Shown piece by piece: positions 56,882 to 64,000 of a stretch of DNA of 64,000 nucleotides. Position numbers and translations under genes: made by a program. How positions within the stretch are numbered: position 1 is the stretch's first letter; each line of letters starts with the position of its first letter. The notes under the pieces were generated by a model, which made no database searches, had not been told where the DNA came from, and saw only the letters and a program-made list of their open reading frames with translations. The stretch covers positions 1 to 64,000 of the forward strand of contig MKJX01000169.1 in assembly GCA_001942415.1 (NCBI GenBank), given 5' to 3'. The stretch comes from Pseudonocardia sp. CNS-139 (GTDB taxonomy: Bacteria > Actinomycetota > Actinomycetes > Mycobacteriales > Pseudonocardiaceae).

Positions 56882-57654
56882 TCATGACGTCCCGACCGAC
56901 GCACGTGCGGTGAGCAGCTGTCCGGCGCCGGGCAGCTCGGGCGCCAGGCCCAGTGCCCGGAGCACCGCGTGCGCGCCTGCAGTCGCGGCTGACAGCACGG
57001 GCAGCCCGAACTCCTGCTCGGCCGGCGCCACCAGGTCGAGCGAGGGCATCTGCACGCAGGCGGAGATCACCAATGCATCCGCCCTCGCGAGGTCCAGGCC
57101 GCGGGCGGCGTCCAGGACCCGCTGACCGGGTATGCACCCGACTTCGGCGTTGTCCGCGACCCCCAGTGCCGCCCAGTCGACGACGTCGAACCCCTCCGCC
57201 GCCAGGTAGTCGACCACCTGCTCGGCGAGCGGCCGCAGGTAGGGCGTGACCAGTGCGATCCGCCCGGCACCGAGCGCAGTCAGGCCGTCGACGAGGCGCC
57301 GGCGCTGGAGACGACCGCTGCCCCGGTGCCCCGCTCCGCGAGCCGGCCGCGGACGGCCGCCTCGGTGCGCCGGTGCTCGCCGGGTCCCTGCGCCATGAGC
57401 GCGACCAAGCACGCGTACAGCAGCGCGTCGACGCGTGCGTCGGCCAGCTCGTCGACGCAGCGCTCGCGCTGGGCGTTCATCGCGCACAGCTCCGCCGGCG
57501 AGACCCGGTGCATCCGCATCCGGCTGGCGTGGAACGAGAACCGCGCGCCGCGGTGCCGGGCGAGCAGCGCCGGGATCTCGGTCTCCACGGTGACGTTGGA
57601 GCTGGGGACGACGAGGCCGACCCGGCGCAGGAGCCGGGTGTCCGAGACGGTCAT
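56882..57654 (-). CDS. Maleate isomerase/arylmalonate decarboxylase-family (Asp/Glu racemase fold) protein
   Basis: About 257 aa. RRVGLVVPSSNVTVETEIPALL is the N-terminal motif of the maleate cis-trans isomerase group; the two catalytic cysteines fit DALLYACLVALMAQG and ALVISACVQMPSLDLV. IALVTPYLRPLAEQVVDYLAAEGFDVVDW lies between. One indel near 57300. Start ATG 57654 overlaps the ligase stop. Maleate isomerases finish gentisate or nicotinate breakdown by making fumarate, which would suit an aromatic pathway; racemase or decarboxylase activity remains possible. Confidence 0.78.
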
Positions 57655-59349
57655 GGGGTTCCTCCGGGGGCGGTCAGGGCGGCCTGCTCGGCGGTGACCT
57701 TCGCGGTGATAGCGGCGTGCAGGCGTTTCTTGTCGGTCTTCCCGACGAGGGTGCGCGGGATCTCGTCGAGGTGCTCGATCCGCTCGGGCCACTTGAACTT
57801 CGCCACTTGCATCGCGGCGAAGTGCTGCTGCACCTCGGGCAGAGTCAGCGGCTCCCCCTGCGCGACCACGAATGCGCAGGTCCGCTCGCCGAGCCGGGGA
57901 TCGGGCATCGCGACGACGGCCACCGCGCCGACCCGCGGGTGCCGCAGGAGCAGCAGCTCGACCTCCTCGGCGTGATCTTCTCGCCGCCGCGGTTGATGAG
58001 GTCCTTGATGCGGCCCTCGATCGACACGTGCCGTTCGCCCGCGATCAGGCGGACGGCGGCCAGGTCGCCGGTGCGGTAGAAGCCGTCGGAGGTGAACGCG
58101 CGTGCGTTGTGCTCGGCGGCGTCGAAGTAGCCGCGCAGCGTGTACGGACCGCGGCAGCACAGCTCGCCGACCTCGCCGTCGGGCACCTCGGTCTCCGTGC
58201 CCGGTTCGAGGACGCGGATCTCGTCTCGTTCCGAGAGCGGCGTGCCGACCGTGGTGGCGCGAGCCTCGCGCGGCGCGCCGGGGCGAGTGGTGAGGAAGAG
58301 GCCCTCGCCCATCCCGAACAACTGCCCTGACCACAGCCCGCGGCGCTCCAGCTCGTCGAACAGGGCGGGTGGCACCTTCGCCCCCGACAGCACCGCCTGG
58401 GTCACCGCCGCCGTCGCCGCCGGAAAACCGGGGTGCGCAGCGGCCGCGAAGTGTCCGTGGCCGAGCAGGACGTGGGTGGCGCCCTCGCCGCCATCAGCGG
58501 GAGGGACTCGTCCAGGTCCGCGGTGCCGAGCAGCAGGCATGCCCCGGCGCTGTGCGGCCCGTGCACGGCGCACACGATCCCGGCGTTGTGGATGATCGGG
58601 ATGAGGTGCGCGACCCGCGTGTCCGGGCGCCAGCCCCAGGACCGGGCGTAGGCGGCGGCGTTGTACCAGTACTCGGCGTGCAGCCGGGGGATCACCTTGG
58701 GCGCGCCGGTGGTGCCGCCGGAGAGCTGGAAGACCGCGACGTCGTCGGGGTCGATGCCGGCCTGGATCCGTTCGACGACGCCGCGGGCGGCGTGGGCGTC
58801 GAGGTCGCGGCCGAGCGACTCGACGGCCGTGCCGCGCGGGTCGGCGTCCGAGTCGGCACCGCCGAGGACGAGGACGTGCTCCAGCGTGGGCAGCTCGCGT
58901 CGTTGCCGCAGCGCAAGGTCGACCAGGTCGAACCCGCGCGTCCCGGCTTCGACGAGATGCGCGACGGCGCCGACCCGGCGACCGATCTCGCCGATCTCGT
59001 GGCCGCGGTGGGCCGCGAGCGTGCACACAGGGACGAGCCCCGCCTTGAGCACCCCGTACCAGGCGACGATCGCCTGGAGGCGGTTGCCGACCTGGAAGAG
59101 CACCGGGGCGCCCGGCGCCAGGCCGAGCCCGGCCAGCCCGGCGGCGACCAGGTCGGTGCGCTCGTCCAGCTCGCGGTAGGTCAGGTGGCCGTCCAGCGCG
59201 ATCACGGCGGGCCGGTCGGGATGGGCCGTGGCCACCCGGTGGAACTCGTCGGGAATCGTGCGGGTGCCCCACAGCCCGGCCGCGCGGTACTCGCGGGCGA
59301 CGTCCGGCGGGTACCGCACAAGCCGGTCATCCCGTCGCAGGTATGTCAT
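57651..59349 (-). CDS. Aryl-AMP/aryl-CoA ligase (2,3-dihydroxybenzoate- or salicylate-AMP ligase-like)
   Basis: About 566 aa ANL enzyme. [21 protein letters not shown] is typical of DhbE/EntE-like aryl-adenylating enzymes; [21 protein letters not shown] is the P-loop with the aryl-ligase LSGGTT form; [37 protein letters not shown] and [13 protein letters not shown] follow. Indels near 58480 and 57975. Start ATG 59349 overlaps the FAD monooxygenase stop. It probably activates salicylate, an aminobenzoate or a related acid for the downstream CoA-ester hydroxylase. Confidence 0.87.
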
Positions 59350-60926
59350 GGCGTCTCCTGCCCGGTCTCCTCGTCGGTGAGAACCACCAGGTCGGTGCGG
59401 CTGCTCACGAGCGCGGCGGCGAGGTCGTCGCGCAGCAGCGCCGGCGCCTCGACCAGGGCGAGCCCGCCGACCTCGGTGCGGATCCGCTCCGCGAGATCCA
59501 GCCTCGTCAGCACGGCGGACCGGTCCGGCGGGCCGGTCAACCGGAACCCGCAGGCCCCGGCGTCCCGCGCGCGCCGCGCCCGCGCCACCACGGCGTCCGC
59601 GGTGGCGTCCCACGGGTCGGTGAGCACGTCCTCGACGGAGGCGAGGTTCGGCGAAGGCCGGTCGACCCGGCGGCGCGGGAAGGGTCGGCCGTCGTGGACG
59701 AGCGGCCGGTCCAGCACCCAGTCGGCGACGGCCGCCGGGTCGGGCGGCGGGTCCGCGCCGCCGTACTGGGCGAGCGCGGTGGCGACCACGTCCGGGCTCG
59801 TCGTGGCGAACCGCTCCAGCGACACGTTCCCGGCACGCGACATGTACGCGACCATCAGCCGCTCGACCGGCAGGTGCATCCGGGACGGGAACGACTCCCA
59901 CCACAACTGGCTGCGCCGGGCGAGCTCCTGCAGGCGCTCGACCGCCGGTCGGCGGACGTCCTCGTACCGCGCGAAGGCCGTCGCCGCGTCCGCTTCCGTG
60001 CGCAGTGCGTCCACCAGCGCGATCGCGTCCTCCATCGCCAGCTTGGTGCCGGAGCCGATGGAGAAGTGCGCGGTGTGCGCGGCGTCGCCGAGCAGCACGG
60101 TGCGCCCGGACGACCAGCGGTCGCAGCGGACCGTCCGGAACCGCAGCCAGCGCGTGCGGTTGCCGATCAGTGGATGGCCCTGCAGCTGTTCGGCGAAGAC
60201 CTCCTGCAGATAGGTCAGCGACGTCTCGTCGGACGCGTCGGCGGGGGTGGCGGTGGTCGTGGCGTCGGTCGTGGCGTCGAACCCGGCGCGCCGCCAGCTG
60301 CGCTCGTCGGTCTCGATCAGGAACGTGCTCCGCCCCTCCGAGCTGCGCCCGCCCGAGTAGGGGTAGGCGTGCGTCACGAAGACGCCGTGCTCGGTCGCCA
60401 CCGGAGCGAAGACGGCGTCGTCCAGGCCGACGTCGGCGCCGCACCACAGGTACAGCCCTCGTCCCACCTCGATGTGACCGCCGAACGGCCCGTTCTCCCG
60501 GGTCGCGCTGCTCACGCCGTCGGCCGCGACCACGACGTCGGCGTCCAGCTCGTCGGCGCTGCGCCGGGCGCCGAACTCCAACGTCACGCCGGCCTTCTCG
60601 GCGTGCCGCTGCAGGATCGCGAGCAGCTCTGTGCGCGCGATCCCGATCAGCCGGTCGTTGCGCACGTGCACGGTGTGCCCGCCCACCTGCATGGTCATGT
60701 CGTGGTGGCAGCCGGCCGACACGAGGTCGTGCAGCGTGTCCGGGTCGGCCGCCTCCAGGTTGCGCTGCGTCCCCGCCGCGAGCCCCACACCGAAGCCGAA
60801 GGTGCTTCCCGGTTCACCCTGCTCGTACACGACGACGTCGCAGGCCGGGTACGCCAGCTTGACCAGGCGCGCGGCATAGAGCCCGCCCGGGCCTCCGCCG
60901 AGCACCGCAACACGACGTACCTGCAT
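59346..60926 (-). CDS. FAD-dependent monooxygenase, anthraniloyl-CoA/salicylyl-CoA hydroxylase type
   Basis: 526 aa. VAVLGGGPGGLYAARLVKLAYPACDVVVYEQGEP (FAD), GFGVGLAAGTQRNLEAADPD, GIARTELLAILQRHAE, DADVVVAADGVSSATRE and LLGDAAHTAHFSIGSGTKLAMEDAIALVDAL match the N-terminal half of anthraniloyl-CoA monooxygenase/reductase and of salicylyl-CoA 5-hydroxylase. The C-terminal 150 residues (PNLASVEDVLTDPWDATADAVVARARRARDAGA, LVEAPALLRDDL) look like a shortened barrel remnant of the reductase half. Start ATG 60926 has GAGGTCGGG close upstream. Pairs with the ligase. Intact frame. Confidence 0.88.
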   Translation of the reverse strand: MQVRRVAVLGGGPGGLYAARLVKLAYPACDVVVYEQGEPGSTFGFGVGLAAGTQRNLEAADPDTLHDLVSAGCHHDMTMQVGGHTVHVRNDRLIGIARTELLAILQRHAEKAGVTLEFGARRSADELDADVVVAADGVSSATRENGPFGGHIEVGRGLYLWCGADVGLDDAVFAPVATEHGVFVTHAYPYSGGRSSEGRSTFLIETDERSWRRAGFDATTDATTTATPADASDETSLTYLQEVFAEQLQGHPLIGNRTRWLRFRTVRCDRWSSGRTVLLGDAAHTAHFSIGSGTKLAMEDAIALVDALRTEADAATAFARYEDVRRPAVERLQELARRSQLWWESFPSRMHLPVERLMVAYMSRAGNVSLERFATTSPDVVATALAQYGGADPPPDPAAVADWVLDRPLVHDGRPFPRRRVDRPSPNLASVEDVLTDPWDATADAVVARARRARDAGACGFRLTGPPDRSAVLTRLDLAERIRTEVGGLALVEAPALLRDDLAAALVSSRTDLVVLTDEETGQETP

Positions 60927-60979
60927 CCCGACCTCCGCTCGACGCATTCGTCAGTTATTTGCGTCTGAGACGGCTCTGC

Positions 60980-60996
60980 GTCAAGTCCCGCTTGAC
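60980..60996. promoter_or_regulatory. Candidate operator GTCAAG-TCCCG-CTTGAC
   Basis: Perfect 6-5-6 inverted repeat in the divergent region between the FAD monooxygenase and HyuA genes. Shares GTCAA/TTGAC half-sites with 55964, though with a different spacer. Confidence 0.45.
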
Positions 60997-61059
60997 TTGT
61001 CGCATGTGTCGAATAGTCTACGTCAGAGTTGGCAGTCGCCGCGCGAAGGAGCGTGAGTC

Positions 61060-63203
61060 ATGGCCTATGTCATCGGCGTCGATGTGGGCGGCACGTTCAC
61101 CGACGCCGTCCTCGACGACGACGCCGGCACCGTGCTCGCCGCGAAGTCGCCGTCCACCCCGCCGGACTACTCCCGCGGCGTGCTGGACGTGCTGGAGCTG
61201 CTCGCCGAGCAGCTCGGCGTGCCCCTGCAGGAGATGCTGGCCCGGACCCACCACGTCGCGCACGGCACGACCTCGTCGCTGAACGCCCTGGTGACGGGCA
61301 ACGTGCCGGCGGTCGGGTTCCTCACCACCAAGGGCCACCGCGACTCGATCTTCATCATGAACGTCGAGGGCCGCTACCTCGGCCGTTCCCCGCACGAGCT
61401 GCAGAACGTGCTGGGCCAGACCAAGGACCACGGCCTGCTGCCCAAGCGGCACGCGCTCGAGGTGACCGAGCGGATCGACCGCGACGGCACCGTCGTCGTC
61501 GGGCTGGACGAGGACGAGGCCCGCACGGCGATCCGGGCGCTGCTCGATGACGGTGCACGCGCGATCGCCGTGTCACTGCTGTGGTCCTTCCGCAACCCGG
61601 TGCACGAGCGGCGGCTGCGCGAACTGATCGCGGACGCGGACCCAGACGTCTACGTCGCTCTGTCCAGCGAGGTCAGCCCGCGGATCCGGGAGTTCGCCCG
61701 CAACGCGACCACGATCATGAGCACGCAGATCGGACCGGGCCTGCGGGACTACCTCGGCACGCTGGAGTCGTCCCTGCGGGCGAGTGGGCTCGCCGGTCCG
61801 CTGCTGGTGATGCAGTCCAACGGCGGCGCGGTCGCAGCCAAGGAGGCTCCGGCGGCGGCGATCAGCACGGTCGGCTCCGTCCTGACCGGCGGCGTGGTCG
61901 GCTCGGTGGCCCTCGGCCGGCAGCTCGGGCATCGCAACATCATCTCCACGGATGTGGGCGGGACGACGTTTCTCGCCGGTCTGGTCGTCGACGGCGAGCC
62001 GGTGCGGGCCACCACGACCGTCATCAACCACCATCCGATCAACGTGCCCACCCTGCGCGTCGACGCGATCGGGTCCGGAGGCGGCGCGATCGCCTGGCTC
62101 GACGCCGGCGGCAACCTGCGCATCGGCCCGCGCAGCGCCCAGGCCGTTCCCGGCCCCGCCTGCTACGGGAACGGGGGCACCGAGCCCACCAACACCGACG
62201 CCAACCTCGTGCTCGGCATCCTGCCCGAGCGGGGCCTGCTCGGTGGCCGCAAGCCGCTGTCGGTGGAGCTGGCCCGGCAGGCCCTCGACACCCATGTCGC
62301 GAAACCGCTGGGGCTGACCGTCGAGGAGGCCGCCGCCGCGATCTACACCGTGCAGAACGCGCAGACCGGCGACCTGCTGCGCAAGACCGTGGTCGAGGCC
62401 GGGCACGACCCGCGCGACTTCGTGCTCTATGCGTTCGGCGGCGCCGGCCCCGCGCACTGCGCGGGTTACGCGGCCGAGGTCGGCTGCACCGAGGTCGTTG
62501 TCCCGCTCGGTCCGGTGGCTCGGCGTTCTCCGCCTTCGGCCTGGCGTCCTCGGACATCGTTCTGGCGGCCGAGCTGTCGGACCCGGCGGTCGTGCCGCTC
62601 GACCCGGTCCGGGCCGAGCGCAACTTCGCCGAGCTGGAGCGACGCGTCCGGGACGGGCTGGAGCGCCAGGCCGTCCGGTTCGCGACCGTCGAGCTGCACC
62701 GCGAGATCGACATGCGGTACACGATGCAGCTCGCCGAGGTCACGGCTCCGGTGGCGAACGGGCCGCTGGACGCAGCGGCGGTCGAGGCGGCCGCTGCGGC
62801 GTTCGAGGAGCGCTACGCCGCCCTCTACGGCAGGGACGCCGGGTTCCGCGAGGCCGGCATCCAGGCCATCACCTACCGGGTCCGCGGCATCGGGATGCTG
62901 CCGTTCAGCCCGGAGCTGCCACACGTCCCTCCCGCCGGCGCCGAGGCGACGCCGGACGGCACACGGCCGGTGTGCCTCGACGCCGCGACCGGTTTCGTCG
63001 ACACCGCCGTCTACGACTACCGCGCGCTGCGCGCCGGCCACGTGCTGACCGGGCCCGCCGTCGTCGAGGTCCCCACGACGACCGTGGTCGTGCCCGCGGG
63101 TGCCACCGGCACCGTCGACCGGCTCGGCAACCTGATCATCCGCATCGGCCCGGGCCGCCCGGCCGGTGTCCCCGCCGCCGTCACCGCTGGGAGCGCCGCA
63201 TGA
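61060..63203 (+). CDS. HyuA-type hydantoinase/oxoprolinase/acetophenone carboxylase subunit
   Basis: About 714 aa. YVIGVDVGGTFTDAVLDDDAGTV and HVAHGTTSSLNALVTG open the hydantoinase A/oxoprolinase N-terminal domain; NIISTDVGGTTFLAGLVVDGEP, GSGGGAIAWLD and GPACYGNGGTEPTNTDANLVLG are ATP-binding and catalytic-core motifs. VLYAFGGAGPAHCAGYA precedes an indel near 62520. Start ATG 61060 has GAAGGAG upstream. The family covers N-methylhydantoinases, oxoprolinases and ATP-dependent acetone/acetophenone carboxylases; sequence alone cannot choose. ATGA overlap with HyuB. Confidence 0.87.
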
Positions 63204-64000
63204 CCATGCCGATCCCCGGCTCGGAGCTGTTCTCCAGCCGCCCCGTCGACCCGGACGAGCTGCAGCGCTTGCTGCCATCGACGCTGCCGGTCCACTCGGT
63301 GACCCCGGAGCAGGCCGACGCCCTCGACCCGCTCACCTACGAGGTGGTGCGGCACCGGCTCTGGTCGGTTACCGACGAGATGGGCGAGGCGCTCAAGCGC
63401 ATGTCCGGTTCGCCGATCGTCACCGACGCGAACGACTTCGACTTCGCCATCTCCGACGAGCTGGGCCAGGAGGTCCAGGTCGGCCTCTACAACACGATGC
63501 TGGTGGGGGCCGTCGACCTCGCCATCTACTGGACGCTGCGCAACCGCTCGGTCAACCCCGGCATCGCCGAGGGCGACATGTTCCTGTGCAACGACCCATG
63601 GGTGGGCGGCGGGCTGCACCAGAACGACGTGATCGTCTACCAGCCGTCTTCCACGACGGGAAGCTCTTCGCCTGGACCAGCGCCATCGCCCACCAGCCCG
63701 ACCTCGGCGGCGTCGGGCTCGGGTCGTTCTCCCCGGCGGCGCAGGACGTGTTCTCCGAGTCGCTGCCGACCCCGCCGGTGAAGGTGGTGCGCGAGGGGCG
63801 GCTGCAGCGCGACGTCGCCGACCTGTGGGTGCGCCGCTCGCGCGTCCCGATGCTCGTCGGGCTCGACCTGCGCGCCAAGATCGGCGCGAACAACGTAGGC
63901 GCCGAGCGGCTGCACGCCCTGATCGCCCAGTACGGCGCCGACACCGTCAAGGCCGTGATGAAACGGATGATGGCCGATGCCGAGACGCGGCTGCGCGCCA
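63200..64000 (+). CDS. HyuB-type hydantoinase/carboxylase subunit, 3' end outside window
   Basis: First about 267 residues. DPLTYEVVRHRLWSVTDEMGEALKRMSGSPIVTDANDFDFAI is the HyuB start; MFLCNDPWVGGGLHQNDV and AIAHQPDLGGVG (metal-binding HQxD) follow, then an indel near 63645 between these. It continues LWVRRSRVPMLVGLDLRAKIGANN and past the window end. Partner of HyuA. Divergent from the FAD monooxygenase operon, so probably regulated with it. Confidence 0.87.

Overview
The window is high-GC DNA with the codon usage, GTG starts and leaderless-type promoters of an actinobacterium. The conserved order sucB, TIGR01777 gene, lipB, lipA, DUF4191, RDD, glnA points to the Pseudonocardiales, plausibly a Pseudonocardia; that placement is an inference from gene content. 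A strong technical feature runs throughout: single-base indels break more than thirty genes, including essential ones (sucB, lipA, glnA). I read these as sequence errors and report whole genes across them.

Region 1 (1-10.3 kb) is housekeeping: E2 acyltransferase, an ankyrin lipoprotein, lipoate synthesis (lipB, lipA), an LLM oxidoreductase, DUF4191, two GyrI-domain proteins with a MerR regulator, an RDD membrane protein, and glnA behind a clear GlnR-type box.

Region 2 (10.3-18.4 kb) is a scarred accessory stretch: IS3 remnant, decayed HMG-CoA lyase, PAS/DUF5593-like protein, SDR, GAF fragment, two small unknowns, an acyl-CoA dehydrogenase and a divergent TetR regulator.

Region 3 (18.4-49.5 kb) is the most interesting part. 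A palindromic operator, CAAACA-NN-TGTTTG, occurs nine times, each in front of a transcription unit. These units encode a CaiB CoA-transferase with an ABC importer, SDRs (one mycofactocin-type), acyl-CoA ligases, a TetR regulator that is the likely repressor, a 6-oxocamphor-hydrolase-like C-C hydrolase, a MaoC/thiolase-like/DUF35 set, thiolase, crotonase, acyl-CoA dehydrogenase, epoxide hydrolase, several luciferase-like monooxygenases, a Liv-type ABC importer with two binding proteins, and ribAB plus a flavin reductase. I infer one regulon that imports an alicyclic, possibly terpenoid, compound, oxidises it with reduced flavin, cleaves a cyclic beta-diketone, activates the acid to a CoA ester and beta-oxidises it.

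Region 4 (49.6-64 kb) looks like a second catabolic cluster with its own TetR: P450, SDR, AAHS-type MFS, alpha/beta hydrolase, small unknown, VOC protein, maleate-isomerase-like protein, aryl-AMP/CoA ligase, an FAD monooxygenase of the anthraniloyl-CoA/salicylyl-CoA type, and divergent HyuA/HyuB genes running off the end. It probably handles an aromatic acid as its CoA ester. No tRNA, rRNA or CRISPR array was seen.
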